The notes: generated from the letters alone by a model not told the origin. Shown: positions 24,377 to 34,022, numbered from the stretch's first letter. The stretch: 64,000 nucleotides of DNA from an uncultured Dehalococcoidia bacterium (GCA_958295715.1 OY282371.1:710133-774132), one strand, 5' to 3'. Translations and numbers: made by a program.

Positions 24377-25600
24377 ATGTTCGGCGCCGCTCTGGACCAG
24401 TTCAAGGTCGTAGACCTCAGCGGCCACATCGCAGGCCCCCTCTGCGCCAAGCTGTTCGCCGACTACGGAGCCGAGGTCATAAAGGTGGAGCCGCCTGGCG
24501 CCGGGGACCCTTCCCGCAGCATCGGCCCCTTCTTCAAAGACGACCCACACCCCGAAAAGAGCCTCCTGTTTTTCTACCTCAACTGCAACAAGCAGGGCGT
24601 GACCCTGAACCTGGATACGGTTTTGGGAAGGGACACGCTGCTCGCCATCGTAAAAGACGCCGACGTGCTCATAGAGAGCTTCCCGCCGGGACACATGGAC
24701 CGCCTGGGCCTGGGCTACTCAACGCTGGAGCGGCTGAATCCGGGGCTGGTGGTCACCTCCATAACCCCCTTTGGGCAGAACGGCCCCTACAGGGACTACC
24801 TGGGGAACGACCTCATCTACTACGCCATGAGCGGCATGATGTACGCCAGCGGGGCCTACCACCGGGAGCCGCTGAAGCACGGCCACCCCCAGAGCTACTA
24901 CATGGGGGGAATGATAGCGGCCTACGCCACATCCGCGGCCCTGTTTTCCAGGGCTTTGACGGGCCAGGGCCAGCACATAGACCTCTCCCTTCAGGAGTCG
25001 GTGGCCGCTCACCACTACGACAGCGCCACCCGCTACTCTTACACGGGAACGATAGAACGCCGCGCGCCCAAGGTGGAGAGCGGCTCCTTCAAGGGCGTCC
25101 GGTTTGAAGGCATCGTTCCGGGAAAAGACGGCTTCATCTCTCCCACCATGCAGCGCGGCCGGCCCACGGCCCCCTTCAGCGAATACGTGACCTTCCTCGG
25201 CCACCCGGAACTGGACGACGAGCGGTTCGCCGACCGCCAACTCATCGCGGAACACCGGCAGGAGCTCGACGACGTTCTCCTGCCCCTCATCCGGGAGTGG
25301 AAGAAGGCCGACTACTTCAACACCTTCATGTCCTCGGGGTTCGTCGCCGGCGTGGTGCAGACGTCGGAGGACCTGGCCAACTGCCCACAGCTTGAGGAGC
25401 GCGGCTACTTCACCGAAGTGGAGCACCCCGTTATCGGGCGCGTCAAGGTTCCCGGCGAGATATTCCGGCTGCCGGAGTGCCCCTGGTCCCTCCGCTCTCC
25501 CGCCCCGCTCCTGGGCCAGCACAACGAGGATGTTTACTGCGGGAAGCTGGGCTACGCCAAGGAGCGGCTGGTCGCCCTCCGGCAACTGGGCGTCATCTGA
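24377..25600 (+). CDS. Family III CoA transferase, second copy
   Basis: 407 residues from ATG 24377, one base after the previous stop. FKVVDLSGHIAGPLCAKLFADYGAEVIKVEPP, QGVTLNLDT, ESFPPGHMDRLGLGYSTLERLNPGLVVTSITPFGQNGPY and TGQGQHIDLSLQE mark the family. Distinct from its neighbour, so the two may form a heteromer or act on different acids of one pathway. Last gene of the seven-gene run. Confidence 0.93.
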   Translation: MFGAALDQFKVVDLSGHIAGPLCAKLFADYGAEVIKVEPPGAGDPSRSIGPFFKDDPHPEKSLLFFYLNCNKQGVTLNLDTVLGRDTLLAIVKDADVLIESFPPGHMDRLGLGYSTLERLNPGLVVTSITPFGQNGPYRDYLGNDLIYYAMSGMMYASGAYHREPLKHGHPQSYYMGGMIAAYATSAALFSRALTGQGQHIDLSLQESVAAHHYDSATRYSYTGTIERRAPKVESGSFKGVRFEGIVPGKDGFISPTMQRGRPTAPFSEYVTFLGHPELDDERFADRQLIAEHRQELDDVLLPLIREWKKADYFNTFMSSGFVAGVVQTSEDLANCPQLEERGYFTEVEHPVIGRVKVPGEIFRLPECPWSLRSPAPLLGQHNEDVYCGKLGYAKERLVALRQLGVI

Positions 25601-25604
25601 ACCT

Positions 25605-25694
25605 CCGGCCCTCGCCCGCCTCGTGACTCGCCTCCACCCGTAGAACGGCTTGACGAAGCGATTCCCGCCGGCCCTAGCCCGCCACGTGACTCGC
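25605..25694. repeat. Two 27-bp direct repeats after the CoA-transferase operon
   Basis: CCGGCCCTCGCCCGCCTCGT followed by GACTCGC at 25605-25631 recurs with two changes at 25668-25694. The stretch lies between convergent genes; function unknown. Confidence 0.6.
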
Positions 25695-25706
25695 GTCCTC
25701 GCTGTC

Positions 25707-25940
25707 CTAGTTAGTGGTGATGCACGTCACCGTGTCTCTCACCCCCACAATGCCCCGTATCTCCTCCTGCAAGATGCGAAGAATCGACTCTATGTCCACC
25801 GCCTGAACCTCAGCCACAATGTCGTAGGGTCCCAGCACCTCGTGAGCCTCCGATAGGCCGCTCACCTCCCGCAGCTGCTCCACCACCTGTTTCGTGTAGG
25901 CTATCTCGGAGTTTATCAGCACGTAAGCCTTGGTCATCAT
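25707..25940 (-). CDS. Stand-alone Lrp/AsnC ligand-binding (RAM) domain protein
   Basis: 77 residues: MMTKAYVLINSEIAYTKQVVEQLREVSGLSEAHEVLGPYDIVAEVQAVD, the alpha/beta sandwich of Lrp regulators without a DNA-binding domain. Such proteins can sense amino acids and may pair with a full Lrp elsewhere. GGAGGTGA stands directly before the two ATGs (25940, 25937), which decides the start over a frame extending to 26081. Placed at the end of the acid-catabolism operon on the opposite strand. Confidence 0.88.
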   Translation of the reverse strand: MMTKAYVLINSEIAYTKQVVEQLREVSGLSEAHEVLGPYDIVAEVQAVDIESILRILQEEIRGIVGVRDTVTCITTN

Positions 25941-26158
25941 CTTCACCTCCGTATGGGGGAAAAGGCGGCGCCCCGCTTCAAGCCTCGGCAAGCGTCCTGA
26001 GCCGCCGCGCCGCCGGCCTTCAGCCTCTCCCCGTTCCATGCAATTTAGCATTACATAACCGACAATGCCATTGACGCCCAAATCCGCGGCGCTACAGAAT
26101 AGCCCTTCCTACGACCACGCCGTCCCACCCATAGACTACCGACCCTTGGAGCGCGCCG

Positions 26159-27466
26159 GTGCCGACTCCCCCTTCAGACAACGCCACACCCGACGCAGGG
26201 GCAAGCAAGGGTATATTCTATGGCTGGTGGATAGTCGTCATAAGCGTTCTCGTGAACATGGTCCCCGCCGGCCTCTACTTCATCGGGTTCTCGGTCCTGT
26301 TCCTCCCCATAAGCCGGGAACTGGGCATCAGCAGGGCCGCCGCCTCCCTGCCCTTCTCCCTCACCAGGGGCATCTCCGCCATCCAAAGCCCCATAATCGG
26401 CATCGTCATCGACCGCCTGGGCCCCAAGCGGGTGCTGTTCTTCTGCTCGCTGATGGCGGGGTTGGGATACACCCTGCTCAGCTTCACCAACGGCTACCTC
26501 ATGTTCCTGCTGGTAGTCCTGCTGGTCCTGTCCCCGCCCATCATCGGCGGTTACGACTCCACGTCCATCGCCGCCACGTGCCAGTGGTTCGTTCGCAAGC
26601 GGGGCACGGCCCTTTCGATAATAGTCATGGGATTCGCCCTCGGCGGCGCGGTCCTGCCCCCTCTGCTGGCCGCGTCCAGCGACGCCTTCGGCTGGAGGAA
26701 CACGGTTCTAGGGGTTGGACTGCTCCTGTGGGCCATCTACCTGCCCCTTAGCGCCTTCCTTCACCGCTCACCGGAGGAACGGGGACTGCTGCCCGACGGC
26801 GACCCGGCGCCTCCCGAAGTCGAAGGCGGCCCCAGGCCGGGGGGCAGAATCGTGGTTCCTCCCCCACCCGGCATGTCTCCCGGCGAGGCCTTCAGGACCC
26901 CCGCCTACTGGATTCTGTCCTTCAGCCTAGCGATGAGGGGGATGGTCTTCACCGCCGTGTCGGTTCACCTGGTGGCCATGATGGTGTCGAAGGGGTTGGA
27001 TGAAGGAACCGCCGGGCTTCTGATAGGCGCATTCGCCCTGCCCTGGATACCCATTTCGCTGTTCATGGGCTGGTGGGGCGACCGGTGGGACAAGGAGCGC
27101 GTGTCATGCGTGGGGGGACTCGTGAGCGGCCTGGGGATGTTCACCCTGGCCCTCTTAGACCAGGTGGCGATATGGCAGATGATAGGCGTCTTCGTCCTCT
27201 GGGCCTTCAGCGAGGGGAGCCTGCCCCTGGGCTGGGCCATGCTGGCCGACCGGTTCGGGCGCAGAAACTTCGGAGTGCTGCGCGGCGGCATCATGGCCCT
27301 ATTCAGCGTTCTGAGCCTGGGCACCCCTCTATACGCGGGATGGGTCTTCGACGCCTTCCAGAGCTACCAGTGGCTGATAATCCCCGCGGGAGTCATCCTG
27401 ACCTCCGCCGGGCTCCTCAGCCTCATAATGCCCCGAGCAAAGGCGGCGCCTGCGCCCGGCGCCTAG
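26159..27466 (+). CDS. MFS transporter, OFA/monocarboxylate-like
   Basis: A 435-residue twelve-segment MFS carrier. The FYGWWIVVISVLVN start of TM1 is typical of oxalate/formate antiporter-like and monocarboxylate porters; the DRLGPKRVLF loop between TM2 and TM3 is the MFS signature. Starts at GTG. Beside a CoA-transferase/hydroxyacid operon, import of a carboxylic acid is plausible. A paralogue with the same start motif lies at 61994-63295. Its last four bases overlap the convergent ligase gene. Confidence 0.88.
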   Translation: MPTPPSDNATPDAGASKGIFYGWWIVVISVLVNMVPAGLYFIGFSVLFLPISRELGISRAAASLPFSLTRGISAIQSPIIGIVIDRLGPKRVLFFCSLMAGLGYTLLSFTNGYLMFLLVVLLVLSPPIIGGYDSTSIAATCQWFVRKRGTALSIIVMGFALGGAVLPPLLAASSDAFGWRNTVLGVGLLLWAIYLPLSAFLHRSPEERGLLPDGDPAPPEVEGGPRPGGRIVVPPPPGMSPGEAFRTPAYWILSFSLAMRGMVFTAVSVHLVAMMVSKGLDEGTAGLLIGAFALPWIPISLFMGWWGDRWDKERVSCVGGLVSGLGMFTLALLDQVAIWQMIGVFVLWAFSEGSLPLGWAMLADRFGRRNFGVLRGGIMALFSVLSLGTPLYAGWVFDAFQSYQWLIIPAGVILTSAGLLSLIMPRAKAAPAPGA

Positions 27467-29598
27467 AGTTCTTCTAGCTTCTCCTGCTGTTCGATTGCCC
27501 TCGTGACGAAGCGCGCGTTGGGGGCCAGGGCCTGGGCCGCGTCCAGGTGCCGCCGGGCGTCCTTCAGATACTCCCTGTCCCGGCTCCCGGCGATGTGGTA
27601 AAACTCCACCAAGGCTATGTGCACACGCCAATTCTGCGGTTCGCTCTCCAAGGCCTTGGCTCCCTCTGTGGCGACCAGTTCCACCGCGTCGAGAAACTCC
27701 GAGTCCTCCATAGTGGGAACACCGCGGCCGGCCTGCACCATCAGGTAGCGTCTGGGGATTAGGGCCAGCGCGGGGAAGCCCTCGATGGCTTCCTCGATAT
27801 GCGCCCTCCTTTCCTGCCACGGCAGCGAGGAATCCACGCCGGTTATCATGGCTTGGGCCGCGCTATAGGGCCTGTAGCCGAAGAGATAGACCAAGCTGCC
27901 GGTCAGGACTGCCAGAATCACTAAAGCCAAGGCGCCCACCCAGGCCTTATGCAAGGAGCGAGACGCCCATCGCGCGGCGGGCTCCAGCCGCTTTCCCCAT
28001 GTCTCTAACGCCGAGGCAAGGGATGCGAGGCTTGTTCTTATTTTCTGTGCCGGCCCCTTGCAAGCGGCGGCGAAGGCTGTTACGGCGGCTAACGACGCGA
28101 GGCGCGTTCTGATTCTCTGTACTGTCCCCTGCGCCGGCGCGGGGTCAAGGGCGCGGCCCCGCCACTCCTCCGACACCGCGAATCCGACCAGGAGCGCAAA
28201 CAGGATGGTCGTGGCCGCCGTGTCGAACAGAAACAGGTTCTGGGTGAAGTAGGCCACCATGGCGGCTCCAACCACCAGGAAAAGCATCTGCTCAATGCCC
28301 TCCCGCCGTCTAACGGCTCGGACGAGGACCGCGGCCATTCCCAGCCATATGAGCATGTAGCTAACCAAGCCGAGGGTTCCCGACGCCGTTAACTCTTCAA
28401 TGGGCTTGCTGTGGGCTAGGTCGAACTGCTCTCTGATGCCGGCTTCCCCGTCGAAATGCTTGCCCCAGGCGACCATGAAGTTCTGAGGCCCCCATCCCAG
28501 CAGCGGCTTATCAAGATACGCCCTTACGCCCACGCGCACGGTTGATAGGCGCCCCTGAAAGCTTCTGTCATCAACGCCCAGCGAGGTTAGACGCTCCAGC
28601 GTTTCGCTGGACTCTATCACCGGGTCGTAGAAGTCGGTTGACCTTGCAGCCATAATGAACGAGACGGAGAGGAAGGCTGCGGCCAGAATCCCAAATGCGG
28701 CCCACTGCACCCGAGGGAAGGTTCCCCAAAGCATGTACACGGCGGAGAACACGACCACCCCGGCCCAAAGGCCGACAATCGAGCCGCGAGTCCCCGTGAG
28801 CCAGAGGGCCACCAGACAGGTCAGAATCATGGCCGCCCAGAAAGCCCTGAGCCAGGGCAGGAGGTCTAACTGCTGGCCCCCTTGCCTGCGCCGCCGCCGC
28901 CGTTCCGCCCTTCTCATCCTTCCTTGCCGCCGCTCCTCCCGCGCCCTTGGGCTGAAGGAGTGAACTAGGAGGGCCGCTCCAATCACGGCGCTTATCGTGG
29001 CGTAAGCGGCCAGATAGGTGCTGTTGCCCAGGGTGGAGCTTATCCTATCCTCGCCCCCTACAATGACTAGGCCCAAGACTTCGAAGCGCTGCAAAATCCC
29101 CAGGGCCGACACCAGCCCGGCCACCCCCAGGTTAACGCTGAACAGCAGACGCCAGTCCGCGAGGCTTCGGAACACGGAGACCGTTACCAGCGTGAAGACA
29201 AGCCAATGGGCGCGGTCAATAACCCCCTGCATCCTCTCGAAGTTCGACCAGAGACTCCTCTCCAAGCTCGCGCCCGTGAAGCTGGTGACCAGTGAAACGA
29301 GGAGCCACAGCCCGAAGGCCAGGAGTATCCAGGACTTGGATAGCCGGTACTGCGGGTAAAGGAATATCAGGGCCAGCCACAGGGCGAAGGTGGCCGTTAT
29401 GACCGACCGGGAGAATAGGGCCTTGCCAACCACAAAGGGGAACAGCGCGTCGGCCGTCACGATTAGGGGCGTCACCAGAACCAGGAAGACGCCGCCCCTG
29501 ACCGCCCAAAGCAGAAGCGGGTTGGGGTCCCCTTGCCGGTGAGGGCCGGTCGGCCGCTCGACTGCCGGGGTCGCTGCCTTTGATGATTGCCTGGTCAC
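27463..29598 (-). CDS. O-antigen ligase/polymerase-like membrane protein with C-terminal TPR-like region
   Basis: 711 residues. Around ten to twelve hydrophobic segments (37-480) enclose a Wzy_C/WaaL-type periplasmic loop (STVRVGVRAYLDKPLLGWGPQNFMVAWGKHFD... then ELTASGTLGLVSYMLIWLG). After a further membrane segment near 560-580, a soluble tail (about 590-711) with ARRHLDAAQALAPN looks TPR-like. The family joins or polymerises surface glycans at the outer face of the membrane. The Arg-rich loop RMRRAERRRRRRQGG is notable. Confidence 0.82.
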   Translation of the reverse strand: MTRQSSKAATPAVERPTGPHRQGDPNPLLLWAVRGGVFLVLVTPLIVTADALFPFVVGKALFSRSVITATFALWLALIFLYPQYRLSKSWILLAFGLWLLVSLVTSFTGASLERSLWSNFERMQGVIDRAHWLVFTLVTVSVFRSLADWRLLFSVNLGVAGLVSALGILQRFEVLGLVIVGGEDRISSTLGNSTYLAAYATISAVIGAALLVHSFSPRAREERRQGRMRRAERRRRRRQGGQQLDLLPWLRAFWAAMILTCLVALWLTGTRGSIVGLWAGVVVFSAVYMLWGTFPRVQWAAFGILAAAFLSVSFIMAARSTDFYDPVIESSETLERLTSLGVDDRSFQGRLSTVRVGVRAYLDKPLLGWGPQNFMVAWGKHFDGEAGIREQFDLAHSKPIEELTASGTLGLVSYMLIWLGMAAVLVRAVRRREGIEQMLFLVVGAAMVAYFTQNLFLFDTAATTILFALLVGFAVSEEWRGRALDPAPAQGTVQRIRTRLASLAAVTAFAAACKGPAQKIRTSLASLASALETWGKRLEPAARWASRSLHKAWVGALALVILAVLTGSLVYLFGYRPYSAAQAMITGVDSSLPWQERRAHIEEAIEGFPALALIPRRYLMVQAGRGVPTMEDSEFLDAVELVATEGAKALESEPQNWRVHIALVEFYHIAGSRDREYLKDARRHLDAAQALAPNARFVTRAIEQQEKLEEL

Positions 29599-30176
29599 TT
29601 GCCCATCCTGGATGCCGATTATAGGAACGGCCTTGTTCTCTAGTCAACCGCGCCACGCTGGGAAGGGCGCCGGGAGGCAACCAACGCTCTTCAAACCTAA
29701 GCGGGCACGCGTGCCCTTCCCGCCCCCCTCCGTCATTCCCGCGAAGGCGGGAATCCATCCCCCTTCCCTCGCCGCGCCAACCGCGCCACAGCCCGCGCTT
29801 CCATCCAGTCCCTACCGCCGCCAACCTCCCGTCACCCCCACCTCTCTCCTGTCCGTCATTCCCGCGCAGGCGGGAATCCATGAAGGCCACAACCCGGAAC
29901 AGCGAATGTGTCGCTTTAATGCCTTCCTATCAATTTGCTGCGCTGTCAGAGTGGTACGATGGCGTTAGGAGGGAACCGGGAAAGATGGATTCCCGCCTAC
30001 GCGGGAATGACGGATGGTAGGACGCGGGAATGACGGACAGGGGGGAAGGGCGCCGGCTTCCGGATTCCCCGCAAAAGCCCCTCACTTGCGCCCGGTGTAT
30101 ACTTGACAGTAAACGGGCCTATCCTGGAAAAATGACCCATGCCCAGGACGCCGATACTGAAGGAGGCCTTTCCTTG
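29599..30176. other. Repeat-rich intergenic region
   Basis: About 580 bases between the divergent ligase and glycosyltransferase genes. It holds a reverse copy of the composite element with GGGCACGCGTGCCC (29677-29720), three full VIPAKAGIH-type palindromes (29730-29760, 29853-29882, 29984-30015), a half-copy near 30020-30037 and a TATACT hexamer near 30098. I see no gene. Confidence 0.7.
29730..30015. repeat. Three VIPAKAGIH-type palindromic repeats
   Basis: CCGTCATTCCCGCGAAGGCG with GGAATCCAT at 29730-29760, a variant with a GCAGG centre at 29853-29882, and a reverse-orientation copy at 29984-30015. Each can fold as an inverted repeat of about 10-12 bp. Confidence 0.8.
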
Positions 30177-31334
30177 ATGCCTGACCCCCTCCGAGTCACC
30201 CTGGTTGTGGATGAACTGAACACCGGCGAGGCCCATCGACACCTGTTGCTGCTTGCCGTGGGACTCAAGGAACGAGGCTGCCACGTCGAGACCCTGCTTC
30301 ACCGCAACGAGCGGTACTCCCTCGGCGTCCTGGAGCAGGAGGGTATTCCCGTCGTCCGCGTGGGCTCCATAAACAGGCTCCACCGCATCGCGGCCATGCG
30401 CGGGGCCATCCGCCGGAGCAGGCCCAACGTTGTAATCTCCCTACAGCCCGGGGCCAACATACCGGCGGAGATGTCGGGCCTGCCCACCCGCGATTTCGTG
30501 GTCATCGCTTCGGAGCGCAACCTGGATTACGCGTCCAAGAGCCTTCGGGGAAGCGCCCGCCGCGGCCTCCACCGGTTCGCCGACGCCGTGGTCACCAACT
30601 CCCACTCCCAGCGCCAGCACATCCTGGAGCTGGCCCCCCATCTCAAAGACCGGGTTCACGTTATCGTCAACGCCGTCGACTTGGGAAAGTTCGCGCCCCA
30701 GCCCCGTCCTGCGCCGGGACCCTACGGCCAGCTTCAAATCCTAGTTCTGGGCCAACTGCGGCCTGAGAAGAACCCCTTCGGACTCCTCGAGGCCCTCCAG
30801 TCCGTGCGGCAGAGGCGCCCCGACCTTGACGTCGTGGTGGACTGGTACGGAGACCCGGTCGGCGCGCCGGGACGCCCCGTTTCCCAGTGGCCCCGCTACT
30901 ACCGGCGGCTCCAAGACGCCATCTCCCAAATGGCGATGGGCGACCGGTTCAGGCTTCACAGGGCGGTGCAGGACGTGGTTCCCCTCTACCAGGCGGCCCA
31001 CGGGGTCTGCCTCCCGGCTTTCTATGAGGACTCCTCCAACGTCATATGCGAAGCCATGGCCTGCGGCGCGCCGGTCCTGGCCAGCCGCACCGGGGACAAC
31101 CCGCGGCTGGTGAGGCAGGCGTGGAACGGCCTTCTCTTTGACCCCCTCTCCCTTCAGGACATGGCCGGCGTCATTACCCGCTTCGCGTCGCTGCCCGATG
31201 GCGAGCGGCGCGAGATGGGACAGGCGGCCCGCGAGACAGCTGAGGAGCTTCTCGCCCCCGGCCTGCTCATCGACAGCTACCGGGACATGATAAGCCGCCT
31301 TCTGTTCGACCGGGCCAGGAGCCGCCGCGGGTAG
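30177..31334 (+). CDS. GT4-family glycosyltransferase
   Basis: 385 residues, GT-B fold: N-terminal VTLVVDELNTGEAHRHLLLLAVGLKERGCHVETLL, then LGQLRPEKNPFGLLEALQSVRQRRPDLDVVV and the C-terminal nucleotide-sugar site LPAFYEDSSNVICEAMACGAPVLASRTGDNPRLV (E-x7-E type). It adds a sugar to a growing glycan on the cytosolic face. ATG 30177 follows AGGAGG by ten bases; the frame opens further upstream into repeat DNA and that part is not credible. Confidence 0.9.
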   Translation: MPDPLRVTLVVDELNTGEAHRHLLLLAVGLKERGCHVETLLHRNERYSLGVLEQEGIPVVRVGSINRLHRIAAMRGAIRRSRPNVVISLQPGANIPAEMSGLPTRDFVVIASERNLDYASKSLRGSARRGLHRFADAVVTNSHSQRQHILELAPHLKDRVHVIVNAVDLGKFAPQPRPAPGPYGQLQILVLGQLRPEKNPFGLLEALQSVRQRRPDLDVVVDWYGDPVGAPGRPVSQWPRYYRRLQDAISQMAMGDRFRLHRAVQDVVPLYQAAHGVCLPAFYEDSSNVICEAMACGAPVLASRTGDNPRLVRQAWNGLLFDPLSLQDMAGVITRFASLPDGERREMGQAARETAEELLAPGLLIDSYRDMISRLLFDRARSRRG

Positions 31335-31361
31335 ACACCGGTTTGCGGCCGGCCCTGGGGG

Positions 31362-31392
31362 GATGGATTCCCGCCTGCGCGGGAATGACGGA
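31362..31392. repeat. VIPAKAGIH-type palindromic repeat
   Basis: GATGGATTCCCGCCTGCGCG then GGAATGACGG, followed by a half-copy at 31400-31417. It lies between convergent glycosyltransferase and sugar-transferase genes. Confidence 0.8.
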
Positions 31393-31440
31393 TTAAGAGG
31401 GCGGGAATGACGGACAGGCGCGCGCCCTTCCCCCCCCGTC

Positions 31441-32067
31441 CTAGCTCCTGACGAAGAGGCGGCTAAGGGCCACCCAGGTCGATAGGAAGACCAGCTTGAA
31501 GTCCATCCACGGGCTCATCCTCCTGATATACAGGAGGTCGTACCTCAGCTTGTTGCGAGGGTTGGTCGAGTACTTGCCCCGGACCTGGGCCAACCCGGCG
31601 ATGCCGGGCTTCACCGAGAGGCGCCGCGGGAAATCGGGTATCTTGGCGCTGAACCGCTCAGCCAGAACCGGGCGCTCCGGCCTAGGCCCCACCAGGCTGA
31701 TATCCCCTTTCAGGATGTTTATCACCTGCGGCATTTCGTCCAGGCCCGCCCGCCGCAGGACCCTGCCTACCGCCGTCACCCGCGCGTCGCCTTTCGACGC
31801 CCAAACCGGCCCCACCTCCGACTCGGCGTCCTCTATCATGGTGCGGAACTTTATGATGTTGAAGGGCTTCCCGTTGAGGCCGAGCCGCGTTTGCGTATAG
31901 AAGACGGGGCCTCCGTCTCCCAACTTTATGGCCAGGGGAATCAGCGCCCAGAGGGCCGCCCATATGGGCAGCAGCAGGAGGTGGGACAGGACTAGGAATG
32001 CCAGGTCAAAGGGCCGCTTGTATCTGCGGCGCACCACTGGAACTCCGGCGGGTTCAGCCACTCCCAA
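31441..32067 (-). CDS. Initiating sugar-1-phosphate transferase (WbaP/WcaJ C-terminal type)
   Basis: 208 residues, the short form of the bacterial sugar-transferase family: RPFDLAFLVLSHLLLLPIWAAL membrane helix, FNIIKFRTMIEDAE, GLDEMPQVINILKGDISLVGPRPERP and KPGIAGLAQVRGK. It transfers hexose-1-phosphate to undecaprenyl phosphate to begin a glycan. With the GT4 and ligase-like genes it supports a local surface-polysaccharide locus. Confidence 0.93.
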   Translation of the reverse strand: MGVAEPAGVPVVRRRYKRPFDLAFLVLSHLLLLPIWAALWALIPLAIKLGDGGPVFYTQTRLGLNGKPFNIIKFRTMIEDAESEVGPVWASKGDARVTAVGRVLRRAGLDEMPQVINILKGDISLVGPRPERPVLAERFSAKIPDFPRRLSVKPGIAGLAQVRGKYSTNPRNKLRYDLLYIRRMSPWMDFKLVFLSTWVALSRLFVRS

Positions 32068-32260
32068 CGCCCCAGGCCCCGGCCCTTGGCGGCAGGGCCG
32101 GCGCCAACCCGTTAGACAACCGGGGTCTGGCTGACGCCGGCCCCCTTGACCTGCCGACCATGCTATTGACGACGCCTATAACCTTCAATCCTCTGCCCGC
32201 CGGAGTTCGGATGTTATCCCAAGGGGCGGCTTCTTTCAACGTTGAGCGCCAAGCCGTCTC

Positions 32261-33976
32261 CTACGCCGCCGCCTTCACAAATCCCTTTCTCCGCAGCTCC
32301 TCCAGTATCAGGCGGGCGTTGGACTCGCGGCTGTGGCTAACGGTTTCGATCTCCAGGTCCGGACTCGTTGGGGCCTCGTAGGGGTCGTCAATGCCGGTGA
32401 AGCCCTTAATCTCACCCCGCCGCGCCTTGGCGTAGGCCCCCTTCGTGTCGCGCTCCTCGCACACCTCAAGAGGCGTGTTGACGTACACCTCCACAAACCG
32501 CTCGGCCCCCACCATGCTTCGCACGGCTTCGCGGGTGGCGGCGTAGGGACTTATTGCGGCGCAGACCACAATCCCGCCTGCCCGCGCCACCTCCGACGCC
32601 ACAAACCCTATGCGGAGGATGTTGGTGTCCCTGTCCTCCTTACTGAACCCCAGCCCTTTGGACAGATGGGTGCGCACAACGTCGCCGTCCAGGGCCGTGA
32701 CAGTCCGGCCGTGTTCCACCAGAAGCTCCGTCAGGGTCTCCGCCGTCGCCGACTTGCCGGCCCCGCTCAGACCCGTAAACCAGACGCAGGCCCCCTGGCG
32801 GTGACGCGGCGGGTAACTCTCCGCCAGGATATCCGCCACCTCGGGCCGGGTGAACCACTCCGGCAATTTGATTCCCTTGTTCAGGTACTCCTCGCGCACC
32901 TGGGTTCCGGATATAGCCGTCGTCTCCGTGCCGGGGGCCACCTTGCTCGACTCCTCGTAGCGGCCCTCCTTCGTCAGGTAGACCATCTCCGAGAAGGACA
33001 CGACCTTGACGCCCGTTTCGGCGCTGTGCTTCTCCACAAGTTCCTGGGCGTCGTAGGGGCCGTAGAAGGGCTTCCCGGAGGAGTCCATCCCGGGCCCGGC
33101 GTGGTCTCGCCCCACGATGAGGTGGTTGGCGCCGTGGTTCCGGCGAATTATCGCGTGCCAAAGGGCCTCTCTGGGCCCGCCCATCCGCATGGCCAGCGAC
33201 AGAAGGGCCAGGACCACCTCTGTTGACTTGTACCGCTTTTCCGTGAGGACGCGGTAGGTCCTCACCCTCGTGTAGTGGTCCACGTCGCCGGCCTTGGTCA
33301 GCCCCACCACGGGATGCAGGAGCAGGGGGCCGCGCACCCGCTCGGCGGCCCGTTTGGTCAACTCCTCGTGGGCGCGGTGCAGGGGATTTCGGGTCTGGAA
33401 GGCGACCACGTTCGCGGCGCCTATCTCCTTTAGCCGGGCGCGGCACTGGGCGGGGGTGAGGCGCAGGTCCTTGAAATCGAAGCGGTTAGGAAGCTCTATC
33501 ACCCTGATACGACCGGAAAGGTTGACGCCTCCCCACTGCTCCATCTCCGCGATTATGGGATGCCGTTGGTCCGTCGTGCCGAAGACCGCCTGCCCAACCT
33601 CCCGCCTGTCCCACTCGTAGGCCTCCTCCACCCGCATGATTGCCAGCAGTTCGTTGCGGGGGTCTCGCAGGGCGACCTCACTGTCCAAGCGCGCGTCGCC
33701 GGGGAGCGCGGGCAGGGTGATGGGAATGGGCGACAGGCTGCCGTCGGACAGCCGCATCTCCTCCACCACCCGCCGGTGGTCCTCCTTGTCCATGAACCTG
33801 TCCAGAGGGGAGAAGGCCCCCGTGGCCAGCAGTTCAAGGTCGCATACCGCCCGGTCCGAAAGCTGTATGGACGGCAGCGTCCAGGCGCGCCGCTTCAACT
33901 CCTCCCGCTCTTCCGGCGCCGCCACCAGGTCCACCAGCTTCCCGCCGTACGGCTCAATAATTGTTTCCTGCTTCAT
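32261..33976 (-). CDS. Bifunctional ATP sulfurylase / APS kinase (PAPS synthase)
   Basis: 571 residues. The sulfurylase half (1-390) has QTRNPLHRAHE (194-204) and the second active-site motif GRDHAGPG (289-296). The APS kinase half (395-571) has the P-loop GLSGAGKS (402-409) and the DGD segment. The protein makes APS from sulfate and ATP and then PAPS, the sulfuryl donor. A functional kinase domain points to PAPS, used for assimilation or for sulfation; next to glycan genes the latter is plausible. No sulfotransferase is seen in the window. AGGAGG stands before the ATG. Confidence 0.94.
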   Translation of the reverse strand: MKQETIIEPYGGKLVDLVAAPEEREELKRRAWTLPSIQLSDRAVCDLELLATGAFSPLDRFMDKEDHRRVVEEMRLSDGSLSPIPITLPALPGDARLDSEVALRDPRNELLAIMRVEEAYEWDRREVGQAVFGTTDQRHPIIAEMEQWGGVNLSGRIRVIELPNRFDFKDLRLTPAQCRARLKEIGAANVVAFQTRNPLHRAHEELTKRAAERVRGPLLLHPVVGLTKAGDVDHYTRVRTYRVLTEKRYKSTEVVLALLSLAMRMGGPREALWHAIIRRNHGANHLIVGRDHAGPGMDSSGKPFYGPYDAQELVEKHSAETGVKVVSFSEMVYLTKEGRYEESSKVAPGTETTAISGTQVREEYLNKGIKLPEWFTRPEVADILAESYPPRHRQGACVWFTGLSGAGKSATAETLTELLVEHGRTVTALDGDVVRTHLSKGLGFSKEDRDTNILRIGFVASEVARAGGIVVCAAISPYAATREAVRSMVGAERFVEVYVNTPLEVCEERDTKGAYAKARRGEIKGFTGIDDPYEAPTSPDLEIETVSHSRESNARLILEELRRKGFVKAAA

Positions 33977-34022
33977 TTTACGTCCTCCTTAGCGCTCATG
34001 TTATTTGATGATTAGTTTCCCG

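Noticed and set aside
30030-30176. Longer N-terminus of the GT4 glycosyltransferase
   Set aside because: This part is encoded by repeat-derived and promoter-like DNA upstream of an AGGAGG site that fits ATG 30177.
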